From JBDRTU01 sp043823825 (GTDB lineage Bacteria > Patescibacteriota > Patescibacteriia > Veblenbacterales > UBA10138), in the NCBI GenBank assembly GCA_043823825.1, contig JBDRTU010000034.1, forward strand, positions 1-38,170: a stretch of 38,170 bases of DNA, written 5' to 3'. The notes under the pieces are model-generated. The model had not been told where the DNA came from. It saw only the letters and a program-made list of their open reading frames with translations, and ran no database searches. The number at the start of each line of letters is the position of its first letter. The stretch's first letter is position 1. The position numbers and the translations under genes were made by a program. Of this stretch, positions 29,663-38,170 are shown piece by piece.

Positions 29663-32600
29663 ATGACCTGGATTACTAATCAATCAGTGAAAGTGCGGAG
29701 AATTATTGCCGTCTTTTTTGTGTTGGTAATTATTATTTCCTCGGGCTTTAATTTATTAATGCCGCGCGCGGCTCAGGCGTTTGCCGTGGCCGATATCCTT
29801 GGTTACCCGATAGCGGCTGGTAAGTGGATTTGGGAACGCATTGAAACAGCGGCTGAATTTGCATGGGAGCACGGAGCAGCCGTAGCATATCGTAATGCTG
29901 TTCGCACCTTTACTCAGCGTTTGGCTTATGATTCAGCTGTTTATCTTGGTTCAGGCGGCCAAGGCCAGCAACCATTGTTTGTTACCAAAGGTTGGAATGA
30001 GTATTTAAGAGATGTTCATGATGACGCGGTAGGAAATTTTCTAGATACTTTAGCTAAAGAAAATGGTTATTTTGAGCTTGGCTTATGTGAACCATTAGGA
30101 CCGGGCGGCAGTAAGGCTAAATTAATCATCACTCTTCCTTTATTTAGGGAAATAAAACCTGTTCCGCCCAAATGTTCTTTAGCTGATATCCAGCGTAATT
30201 GGAAGGCTGCTTTAGCTGATCCAAAAAAGTTTTTAACTAAGTTTGGCGTGGCTTTTGACCCGCGTCAGCATGATTTAGGTATTGCCTTAAAACTACGGCA
30301 GGATATTATTACTCATAAGGAAACACAAGAAGATATTTCTAAAGCAGAACGGCTTGCTAATGAGGGAATAAAATCAATTACAGAACCAATTACCGGTGCC
30401 ATTAAAACTCCAGCTGCTTTTTTAAAAAGTCAGTTTGATATTGGTTTAAAATCTGCATCAGATGAACCTTTGCAAATTACCGGTAACGCAATAGCCGACG
30501 CTTTAGGCGTTTTTACCAATACCTTAGCTTCGCAGTTACAAAAACGGCTATTTCAACAGGGTTTAGTGCCTAATCCTTCAGGCCGCGGACCTTCGTCAAT
30601 CTTTGGTCCGTCTTTTGGCGGCGGCGGCATTGAGTATGCTGTGCAAGTTAATACCTCTATTTCTACGCCCCAATTTGTTATTAGTAATGTGGCGATTGAT
30701 ATGATTAGTGAATTGGTAAATTGTCCTTCTAATACTCTTTATGCTTCAGTAAATAATTGCACTATTGACCGTAAGTTTGAGCAGTTATTAAGAAAAGCTG
30801 ATGAAGGACAAGCTTTGACTGTGTCTGAAGCTATTAAACAAAGCTTGATTAATGGGGGTTGGAGTTTTAAGCGTACACGTCCCACAAGTTTGCGTGTGCC
30901 TGATGCTTGGTATTTATCTGATCTTAAAAAATTAAGAAAGGCGCGTGTTATTCCGGTGGGCTGGGAATTGGCTGCGGAAAAGTTTGCTAATCAAGGAGTT
31001 ACTTTACAACAAGTAATGGCTAGTTTTAATAATTGTGCTGATAATCCAGATATGTGCAAGTTGATTGATCCCAATTGGGTGTTGCGAGCACCGCCTTCGC
31101 AATGCCGTTTGCAAGGTCCGGGGCAATTATTAGAACCTGAAGGAGGCAATCGCCAGGAAACTTGTGTTGATATTGAACAATGTATTGCCGAAGACGAAGA
31201 TGGCACCTGTCAGGGCTATGGTTATTGTTTGGCAGAAAAAAATATATGGCGTTTTAGCGGCGACAGCTGTGAATTCCCCCAAGGTTCTGGTTATTCCCCG
31301 TATGCCACTTGCCAAACATTTTCCTCTCCGACTGGCCAGCTGTCCGTCTTAACCAATTCCTTGGCTAATTATGATGATGGCGTTTGCAGCGGCGCTGCTG
31401 GTTGCAAATGGTATTCCACCGTGTTTAACGCTGGTGGCGGGGGTGGAAATCCTGAGCGTTTTAGCGCCCAAGACAGCGATCGTTATTATTTAAAAAATCT
31501 TGATAAATTCAGCTGTACTGCCTCGGAGCAGGGCTGCACTTCTTTTTTAAGATTGTCTAACGTTGATACTGATGCGGTGAGCCAATGGTGCTCTGATACG
31601 AGAGCGGCTTGCAAGAATAATGCTGACTGCGCTGCGCCCGCTACTTGCGTTGCTATTCCCGGCAATAATCCGGCGGAACAATTAGTTAACAAAGTGGTTG
31701 CTGATCCGGCTAGTTCTTATAGTCAGTTTGCCAGCACCACCAGCGCTCATCTTAAAGAAGCGCCGGCTTATTTAAACTGTTATGATTTAGACGCCACCAG
31801 CATACCCATTACCAGTAATGATGCGGTGCAGTGTAAAAATTACTTAACCTGGTGCAGTGAAGCCGAGGCTGGCTGCGAATCATATACAGCAAGCGACGGT
31901 TCGCCAGCTGTGCCGGCCATTTTACAGCCAACAGATTATTGCCCGCAAGAGTGCGTGGGTTTGGATCGGTTTTATCAAGAACCAACTTTTTTTGAACCTT
32001 TAACGCCTTTGCTCCTGCCTGCCCTTCCACCAAATATTCAGGATTTTATTCCTGCCACTGCGCGAACTTGCCCGGCTCAAGCTGTTGGTTGCGAAGAGTT
32101 TACTAATTTGGACCAATCGCCCCAAGGCGAACAGCGAGAATATTATTCTAAGTTACAGCAATGTATTAGCGCAAGCGATCCTCAAGCTGCCACTTATTTC
32201 ACTTGGGTAGGTTCTGACTTAACTGGCTATCAATTAAAAACTTGGCGATTGCAAAGCAGTAACCCGGGTAATCCAGCCGCGCCTCCATTTACCCCTTCTG
32301 GATCATGCGAGAACGATTTCGGCACCACTAATCCTGATTGCAAGCAGTTTTATAGCTTAAGCGGTGCTATTTCTTATCATTGGGCTGCGGATGTAATTAC
32401 TGCTTCAGCGCAATGTTCCCGCTACCGCGCCACTAATGTTAAACAAACTGATTGCGGTCCTACTAATGGCACTTGGGATGCTGGGCTTAATGCTTGTCTT
32501 TATAATGCTGTGCCAGGCGAGGGAATAAAATGCGAAGCTCGTTACAACGGCTGCCGCGCTTACAAGGGCCCTAATGCCAACAACATACAATTAGTCTTTC

Positions 32601-35600
32601 CAGTTTCTACTTTTGGAGATCAGGCAGCCACCAGTGGTTTAACTATTGATGCTTCGCCTGCCAGCGGCTGGGGATCGGGTAGAAATTCCAATGAATCGCT
32701 TTCTGCTTTTGGGCATTCTTTTGCTTCAGGTCCTTTAGCAGCAGGTTCTACTTTTATTGCTCGTTATCTGCCTGGCGGTATTAAAACTGGCCAGCGTTAT
32801 CTTTTTTCCTTTTGGGCCAAGGCTTTTCCAGATAATGGTGAAGGGGAAATCATTATTAATCAGCCAGCCGGCAGTTATGATTGGCAAGTTGATTTACCTA
32901 CATTAACCAATAATTGGCAGATTTATCAATTAGAGAGTGAGATTCCCTTTAATTCAGATCTTTCTAAGGGAGTTTATCTTACTTTAAATAGCACTCAAGA
33001 ATTTGTTATTGACAATATTGTAGTTAAAAATATTTCCGACACTTTTTACGCTATTAAAGATTCTTGGTCCACACCAGCGGTTTGCGAAGTAGAGCCGCCG
33101 CCTTCGCGTTATTTAGGTTGTAGATCTTATATTAATCGCACAAATCAAACCATAACAGCCACTGGTTTTAGTCAGCTTTGTCGCGCCGAAGCAATTGGCT
33201 GCGAGCCTTTAATCAATACGCAAAATTCTGATAAACCTCAGCAGCAAGAAATAACAGCTGCTGGACAAACCATTACAACTCCTACTGATCAGATTGTTTA
33301 TCGGGTTTATGATTCCAATAAAGCATGCCCAGCCCAAGCCGAAGCTTGCCGTTTAGTGGGCGAACCAAATTTAGATGCCAAGGGGCAAGTGGCGAGCTGG
33401 GGCGATCGTTTTGTAAAATTAGATCCAGATAAATTTGACCCTGCCAATCCTTCAAGCCCCCTTTGCACCAAAGCCCAGGATCGCTGCCAAGTGTTTAGCG
33501 AATCCGGCGGCGTCACTCATTATTTTAAAGATCCTGGTAAGAGTTTATGTGAATATAAACAATTAGATCCGCTTAGTGGTTATGATTGGTATGTGCGAGG
33601 CACCAGCGAACCGTGTAATTTATTGTCCAACCCCAGTTTTGAAAAAAATACTGATCATGGCAGAAACTTGCTAGACAATGGCGATTTTGAGCAAGATACC
33701 GCCGGCGATCCGCCAACAAGCTGGACCAGCTCGCCACCACCAGCAGACCTCTGGCAAGTACAAAAGTACGATCCCCCACAAAATAATGAACAGGCTTATC
33801 AAGGTAAGCAATATTTATTTGCCCCCAGTGTTGGTTCGCCTTATTTAAGGCAGACTGTAAAAGTTAAAGCCAACCAGGCTTATACGGCTAGGGTTTGGTC
33901 GCGTTCGCCTGTCACCACTTCGCGCACTTTGCGGGTTTTTGGCTGCGGCGTGGATTTATCTGATACTAGCCAGTTAGCCGGTAACTGGCAAATGCTGCAA
34001 ATAACTTTTATTTCTACAACCACTAGTTGCACCATAGAGCTTCGTTCCAGCCCTGGCCCGGCCAACACTAATGGCAATACTTATTATGATGAAGTGTCGG
34101 TTTATTTAGCTGATGATTTTCCGGGCTGGCGTAGAAATGGCGAAAGCGTTCTGCTTAATGATCCTTTAACCAACCTGTCAGTTATGCCTTCTTTGGCTGG
34201 CCAATATTGGGGTAGTCAGGCACTAGCAGTGGAAACCACTGCCCGACTTTATTCGGGTGTTTGGAGTAATATGGTTGAATTAGCATCGGTAGATTTGGTA
34301 AATCCCCGTTTTTTTACAGTTTCCGCCAATGTTTATGTGCCAGATCTACCGCAAAATAACAGTATGCTTACTTGGCAGTTATCCCAGCATGCGGTTCCGG
34401 AATTGTTAGCTTCTTGCCCGCCTCGCACACTAGTCAACGACATTAATCCTACCTGTCATCATTATGATTATGAGCCCGGTTCTGATTTTAATGTGACAGC
34501 TGCTGAAAAGGGGCGTTGGGTTTATAAGCAGGCGACTATTAAAGTAGATCCGGGCGTGCGCTTTTTGTCAGTTGGTTTAATTACTAATTTTGGGGCTGGT
34601 ATTCCTTTAGGTTGTTCTTATGATCCTATCGAAATTGCCACGGGTACCCTAGAATGTGCTAGCCAAGTTTGTACTGCCGACACTTGCCAGCCCAATCAAG
34701 TTATTTATGTAGATCAAGTAAGCATAGTGGAAGGTAAAATTCAGCCGGCTTATCAATGCCCGTCTGACCAGTCAAGTTGCACTGCTTTTCAAGATCCTGA
34801 ATTAACCAAGCAAACCTATTATTATCTTAATAATAAAAAGATTGATCGCTCATCTTGCGCTGGGCAGGTAAGTGAAAAAGAAGGCTGTTTATTATTTGCT
34901 GATTTGTCCAACCCCACTCTTTCTTGGAATGCAGCTACCACTTACGACAACAGCCATGAGAAAAATAATGCTTTAGTCGCCCCTTTACAAAATGCAACCA
35001 AAGCCGCAGATACCAACACTATTTTACGCGTTAGCCGCAGCCGGGTTTGCGGCGAGTGGCTGTCGTGTTTAGACGAAGCTTTGCAATATGATCAAACCGG
35101 CCGTTCTACATCAATTTGCTATGCTTTGGGTCGTTGTGACAATTTTGGCTCTGAAGGCTCTGCCAAATGCGGCAACTGGAAAATAGAAACCGATCCCCAA
35201 CCTTTAACCGCCGCTTTTTATCAACAGCGCGGAACTGATTGGTCAGATCAGGATTTAAGCGGCTATTCAATTCCTGGTATTTATTCTTTGGATACACTAA
35301 AACAAAAAAATTATGGTGATCAAAATAATCCCGATATCCATTTAACTTATTTAAATCCGCTGGAATTAAGAGTGAACGGCACTGGTGACTCTTGTGATAT
35401 TATTTATGAAAAAAAAGCTGGTGGTATTTGTTTACCTGCTGATCAGGGCATTAACGGACAAGGGCCTGGTGTTGCGACAAGTTACTCCAATACTTTAGCT
35501 AAACAGTGCCGCTTATATCCCGAAACCGATTCCCCTTTTCCTTCGGATTTAGCTATTTTTAAGCAAGGCGACGAAACTGTTGAAGGCGCTGGTAATATTG

Positions 35601-37810
35601 AGCAGAAAAATATTGGTTATAAAGACGCCAATATTTGTCAGCCCACTGACTCGGTTGGCGAGCCACAAGATTGCGAGTGCAGTTATCAGCGAACCAGTTA
35701 TAAACAAAGCGAAATCAGATTCTACTCTTTGTTTAGTCAGCCGCATTTAAGCATTTTAACTGATGAGGATACAGATGCTAGATCGCACCTTCAACAGCAG
35801 GATTATTTTTTGGGCTTAAGGGGTTATTGTTTGGAAAAAGACACCTCACGAGCAATTAATGGCAATCAAGATAATGCTTGTCTTACCTGGCTGCCGTTAG
35901 ATGTAGTGTTAGGCGATCTTTCAATTTATGATTATACGCCTAAAGCTGGTTATGCAGGCGGCGAAACTTATTATTGTTCCCAAGCTGCTGGGAATAATAA
36001 AAATGATAGTTATTCTACTGGGCTTGGTAGCAAAGGACCTTGTGATGATAGAACTTATGATTCTGAGTATAAGCACAGTGATTGGTGTAATTTAATTTGG
36101 GGTAATTTAAATTATGATTTAAGCACTGCTTCTTTTATAGCATTTCATAATAACAGCCCTAAGTTTCCTGAACAATTTCATAATTGGCCGGGCGGCGGCT
36201 TAGTATTTGATACTCATGCAAATTATAATAATTGTTCAGATGGTTATACTAAATCTAATTGGTGTAAAGTTACGGGTAGTGATGGTTTTGATTTTACAGA
36301 ATATCCAGATAAAATTAGCAATTTTGATTATGTTTATATTTGGAGAAATTGTAACTCGCTTGATTGTAACACAGATGGCTACAATAAAATTGATTTTAGG
36401 ATATATATTGAAAATAAAGAATTCACTAATAATAAATTCAAATATTATAAAGATGTATTAAAAGGAATAAGAATTGCTGGTAAGGATGATACTGGTGAAC
36501 CGTATGATGATGAATTACATAAAACCAATCCTACAATTAAATATTTAGAAGCTTGCAAAGAAGCTGTTCAAGTGGGTACGAGTATGCTAAACAAAGCATT
36601 TACTAATAAAATTAACACTAGCACTTATGAAGTGGAAAAACTAGGTTATACCAATGCTACATTAAGACAGCCATTTGGTCGTTTATTTTCTGAACCAAAA
36701 GAAAAAAATTGGGTGCTGGTTGGACTTAAAAACGCTTTTATAAATATTCCAAACCGCGCTCGGCAGTATATTTGGGGCGGATTTCCCGAAATATCTGGAG
36801 AATTAATTACCAGCCCTTATTCCTGCCCTTCGCAAGACAGTTATTATTGTGGGCCTGCGGGTAGTGGCCTTGGTGGTAATTGTATTAATACAGATCCTCT
36901 AGGTAGTTCTTATTCTCGAGAGGTGTATATTGACGGTGATAACCCAGATTATAAAATTATTAAATGTGATAATAATAGTCAATGCGGAACAAATGGAATT
37001 TGTATTGGTTATTTTAATAATAGTTTAAAACTAGAACAGGAAGGTACTCAAGAAGGGCGCGACCGAGTAAGCAAGATGTTTGCAAAAGAATATGGTTTAT
37101 ATAACTGGGAGCAATCAGGATGGGTAAAAGATGTAGATAATATAATTGATATTAGCGATGGGGGTGTAGCGCCAGAAGTTAAACAGGTGGCATTTGATAA
37201 TGACAATAAGCCCAGTGAGGGTGGAAATGGTTTTTCTATTATAACAGCCAATGGACCAGCTAGCGGCGATATTGAAGTTGCCTCACCAGCCAATGTTTCC
37301 GCTTTATTCTACGCTTATAACCCAAATGGCGAGCAAATGCCATTGGCTGAAGTGCGGGTTGATTGGGTGGGAGATCCTACTAACAGTTCAGGCGCCGCTG
37401 GTAAATATAAAAACCATAAACACGAATGCAAAAAATCTAGTGATCCTGGATATAACTTTGGTGATTGGCCTCAGGCCTGTGTGGATGATGCTGGCGTGGG
37501 AGTTGGCTATTTTACCTTTACCCGCTCACTTACCTGCAATACTGGCGGCGCTGGTTTAAGAGAGTGTTCTGATCCTAATCGCTTGCCTTATGAAGCTTGC
37601 TGGGACGAAGCCGCCGCCGGGGCTACTGGCGCCTGCGTTTACAGCCCGCGCGTTTATGTCAGAGACAACTGGGATTGGTGTTATGGCGGCGCGAAATCAG
37701 GATCAGAAGGCCCTCATTGGGGAATTTTTCCAGAACCCGCTGCTGAATGTGATTTAACAAATGAAGATGCTTGGTTACAGTATAACGGAAAAATTTTAGT
37801 AAAGCCCTAA
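29663..37810 (+). CDS. Giant secreted Cys-rich surface protein (about 2715 residues)
   Basis: I start at ATG 29663 (a TTG at 29645 is less likely). The basic N-terminus and hydrophobic helix (about 10-35) end in R-A-A-Q-A-F-A, a signal peptide or anchor. Residues about 36-440 are largely helical. From about 470 onward the chain is Cys-rich, with at least nine copies of a C-x5-11-[GASDR]-C unit followed by a short strand (codons near 31512, 32067, 32533, 33080, 33180, 33325, 33465, 34756, 34856). Three beta-sandwich modules resemble carbohydrate-binding domains: about 978-1130, 1323-1484 (N-L-L-D-N-G-D-F-E, ending Y-Y-D-E-V-S-V-Y) and 1513-1690 (ending Y-V-D-Q-V-S-I-V-E). Residues about 2120-2350 are encoded by very AT-rich DNA. 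Likely an exported adhesin or host-attachment protein, perhaps pilus-linked; that role is inference. Confidence 0.75.
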   Translation: MTWITNQSVKVRRIIAVFFVLVIIISSGFNLLMPRAAQAFAVADILGYPIAAGKWIWERIETAAEFAWEHGAAVAYRNAVRTFTQRLAYDSAVYLGSGGQGQQPLFVTKGWNEYLRDVHDDAVGNFLDTLAKENGYFELGLCEPLGPGGSKAKLIITLPLFREIKPVPPKCSLADIQRNWKAALADPKKFLTKFGVAFDPRQHDLGIALKLRQDIITHKETQEDISKAERLANEGIKSITEPITGAIKTPAAFLKSQFDIGLKSASDEPLQITGNAIADALGVFTNTLASQLQKRLFQQGLVPNPSGRGPSSIFGPSFGGGGIEYAVQVNTSISTPQFVISNVAIDMISELVNCPSNTLYASVNNCTIDRKFEQLLRKADEGQALTVSEAIKQSLINGGWSFKRTRPTSLRVPDAWYLSDLKKLRKARVIPVGWELAAEKFANQGVTLQQVMASFNNCADNPDMCKLIDPNWVLRAPPSQCRLQGPGQLLEPEGGNRQETCVDIEQCIAEDEDGTCQGYGYCLAEKNIWRFSGDSCEFPQGSGYSPYATCQTFSSPTGQLSVLTNSLANYDDGVCSGAAGCKWYSTVFNAGGGGGNPERFSAQDSDRYYLKNLDKFSCTASEQGCTSFLRLSNVDTDAVSQWCSDTRAACKNNADCAAPATCVAIPGNNPAEQLVNKVVADPASSYSQFASTTSAHLKEAPAYLNCYDLDATSIPITSNDAVQCKNYLTWCSEAEAGCESYTASDGSPAVPAILQPTDYCPQECVGLDRFYQEPTFFEPLTPLLLPALPPNIQDFIPATARTCPAQAVGCEEFTNLDQSPQGEQREYYSKLQQCISASDPQAATYFTWVGSDLTGYQLKTWRLQSSNPGNPAAPPFTPSGSCENDFGTTNPDCKQFYSLSGAISYHWAADVITASAQCSRYRATNVKQTDCGPTNGTWDAGLNACLYNAVPGEGIKCEARYNGCRAYKGPNANNIQLVFPVSTFGDQAATSGLTIDASPASGWGSGRNSNESLSAFGHSFASGPLAAGSTFIARYLPGGIKTGQRYLFSFWAKAFPDNGEGEIIINQPAGSYDWQVDLPTLTNNWQIYQLESEIPFNSDLSKGVYLTLNSTQEFVIDNIVVKNISDTFYAIKDSWSTPAVCEVEPPPSRYLGCRSYINRTNQTITATGFSQLCRAEAIGCEPLINTQNSDKPQQQEITAAGQTITTPTDQIVYRVYDSNKACPAQAEACRLVGEPNLDAKGQVASWGDRFVKLDPDKFDPANPSSPLCTKAQDRCQVFSESGGVTHYFKDPGKSLCEYKQLDPLSGYDWYVRGTSEPCNLLSNPSFEKNTDHGRNLLDNGDFEQDTAGDPPTSWTSSPPPADLWQVQKYDPPQNNEQAYQGKQYLFAPSVGSPYLRQTVKVKANQAYTARVWSRSPVTTSRTLRVFGCGVDLSDTSQLAGNWQMLQITFISTTTSCTIELRSSPGPANTNGNTYYDEVSVYLADDFPGWRRNGESVLLNDPLTNLSVMPSLAGQYWGSQALAVETTARLYSGVWSNMVELASVDLVNPRFFTVSANVYVPDLPQNNSMLTWQLSQHAVPELLASCPPRTLVNDINPTCHHYDYEPGSDFNVTAAEKGRWVYKQATIKVDPGVRFLSVGLITNFGAGIPLGCSYDPIEIATGTLECASQVCTADTCQPNQVIYVDQVSIVEGKIQPAYQCPSDQSSCTAFQDPELTKQTYYYLNNKKIDRSSCAGQVSEKEGCLLFADLSNPTLSWNAATTYDNSHEKNNALVAPLQNATKAADTNTILRVSRSRVCGEWLSCLDEALQYDQTGRSTSICYALGRCDNFGSEGSAKCGNWKIETDPQPLTAAFYQQRGTDWSDQDLSGYSIPGIYSLDTLKQKNYGDQNNPDIHLTYLNPLELRVNGTGDSCDIIYEKKAGGICLPADQGINGQGPGVATSYSNTLAKQCRLYPETDSPFPSDLAIFKQGDETVEGAGNIEQKNIGYKDANICQPTDSVGEPQDCECSYQRTSYKQSEIRFYSLFSQPHLSILTDEDTDARSHLQQQDYFLGLRGYCLEKDTSRAINGNQDNACLTWLPLDVVLGDLSIYDYTPKAGYAGGETYYCSQAAGNNKNDSYSTGLGSKGPCDDRTYDSEYKHSDWCNLIWGNLNYDLSTASFIAFHNNSPKFPEQFHNWPGGGLVFDTHANYNNCSDGYTKSNWCKVTGSDGFDFTEYPDKISNFDYVYIWRNCNSLDCNTDGYNKIDFRIYIENKEFTNNKFKYYKDVLKGIRIAGKDDTGEPYDDELHKTNPTIKYLEACKEAVQVGTSMLNKAFTNKINTSTYEVEKLGYTNATLRQPFGRLFSEPKEKNWVLVGLKNAFINIPNRARQYIWGGFPEISGELITSPYSCPSQDSYYCGPAGSGLGGNCINTDPLGSSYSREVYIDGDNPDYKIIKCDNNSQCGTNGICIGYFNNSLKLEQEGTQEGRDRVSKMFAKEYGLYNWEQSGWVKDVDNIIDISDGGVAPEVKQVAFDNDNKPSEGGNGFSIITANGPASGDIEVASPANVSALFYAYNPNGEQMPLAEVRVDWVGDPTNSSGAAGKYKNHKHECKKSSDPGYNFGDWPQACVDDAGVGVGYFTFTRSLTCNTGGAGLRECSDPNRLPYEACWDEAAAGATGACVYSPRVYVRDNWDWCYGGAKSGSEGPHWGIFPEPAAECDLTNEDAWLQYNGKILVKP

Positions 37811-37990
37811 TTACTTTTAGTCAGGATCTAGTTAGTCTCTTGGTTAAATTCTAATTAGTTTTACCCAATCCTTAATTAGTTATTTAGTTATTGCTTTAAT
37901 TAGTTGTTAGTTTTAGTTAATTGTTGTTTTAATTAGTCGTTGGTTATAATTAGTTATTAGTCTTAACTAGCCTATTAGTCTTAACTAGCC
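37811..37990. repeat. AT-rich degenerate tandem repeats after the giant gene
   Basis: The 200 bases behind the stop are built from variants of TTAATTAGTTNTTAG. The array ends in two perfect 18-base copies (TATTAGTCTTAACTAGCC at 37955-37972 and 37973-37990). No gene is seen. Confidence 0.7.
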
Positions 37991-38007
37991 ATTGATTTTT
38001 TCTCATA

Positions 38008-38041
38008 AACCACTTTTGTCCCGATCGGGACAAAAGTGGTT
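38008..38041. repeat. 34-bp perfect palindrome, variant copy D
   Basis: Arms AACCACTTTT / AAAAGTGGTT surround GTCCCGATCGGGAC. The TTTTGTCC half resembles copies B and C, but the centre differs. It sits between convergent gene ends (37810 plus, 38040 minus), overlapping the stop of the latter, a place where a bidirectional terminator would be useful. Confidence 0.75.
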
Positions 38042-38170
38042 ATTTGAGTTTGCGATATTGTTGATACACGCTTGGTGTTAGGGTGGTTAAAGTAACTATC
38101 CATCCTGGCAGGCGAAGTTCTTGTATGGCTTGATTAAGCAAATCAGCAACATCACGATTATTAATCCAGA
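38040..38170 (-). CDS. Unrecognised protein, C-terminal fragment (partial)
   Basis: A minus-strand frame enters from the right edge and ends at TAA (complement of 38040-38042), giving 42 complete codons plus a partial one. The visible tail reads W-I-N-N-R-D-V-A-D-L-L-N-Q-A-I and continues to Y-Q-Q-Y-R-K-L-K. It has one amphipathic helix (D-V-A-D-L-L-N-Q-A-I-Q-E-L), a Thr-rich strand and a basic end. I do not recognise a family. The stop codon lies inside palindrome D. Confidence 0.5.
   Translation of the reverse strand, partial: WINNRDVADLLNQAIQELRLPGWIVTLTTLTPSVYQQYRKLK

Noticed and set aside
30991..35746. Several short minus-strand open frames within the giant gene
   Set aside because: They are antisense to a continuous Cys-rich coding frame, show no start signals and no family features.

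Overview
The window looks like a chromosomal segment of a Candidate Phyla Radiation (Patescibacteria, Parcubacteria-like) bacterium. The clues are low G+C, TGA used as a stop (the MFS gene ends in TGA), many small signal-peptide proteins with a two-helix TrbC/VirB2-like hairpin (G-W-M-T-A-A-G-N-E-E-K signature), very large Cys-rich secreted proteins, Cas2-like PaaX-type regulators, and short or absent mRNA leaders behind extended -10 promoters (TGnTATAmT). The lineage call is inference from style; no marker tree was run.

Layout. 1-3431: end of a GIY-YIG nuclease-like gene, an alkyltransferase-like DNA repair protein, a Wzx-type flippase, a Wzy/WaaL-type O-antigen ligase and tRNA-Ser(CGA). 3539-6691 (minus): a three-gene envelope module (small membrane protein, NoeA-related methyltransferase, membrane sulfatase-like enzyme). 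6692-7248: non-coding, with a degenerate tRNA-Ser copy and a GC-rich palindromic repeat. 7249-8631: an orphan solute-binding protein. 8898-14439: six genes with the TrbC/VirB2-like pilin hairpin, including a double-hairpin fusion and a tandem duplicate pair, interrupted by an IS481-like insertion sequence (10866-11809). 14436-20038 (minus): a membrane glycosylation operon (STT3-like GT-C, GT87, DPM1-like synthase, FkbM methyltransferase) plus an Aur1-like PAP2 protein. 20168-27633 (plus): housekeeping genes yebC, ruvC, galT-like, leuS, an MFS transporter, tsaC and rsmA. 27730-28507: a PaaX/Cas2-like gene bracketed by 36-bp palindromes and preceded by a 19-bp-period repeat array. 28857-37810: a Ca-binding-motif membrane protein and a roughly 2715-residue secreted Cys-rich giant protein. 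38040-38170: the C-terminal end of an unrecognised minus-strand gene.

How it may fit together. Most of the window concerns the cell surface: lipid-linked sugar synthesis and flipping, protein or lipid glycosylation, several pilin-like proteins, and a giant Cys-rich adhesin-like protein with carbohydrate-binding-like modules. The least explained part is the Cas2-like gene with its associated palindromes. The same palindrome family recurs at 10816 and, as a variant, at 38008.
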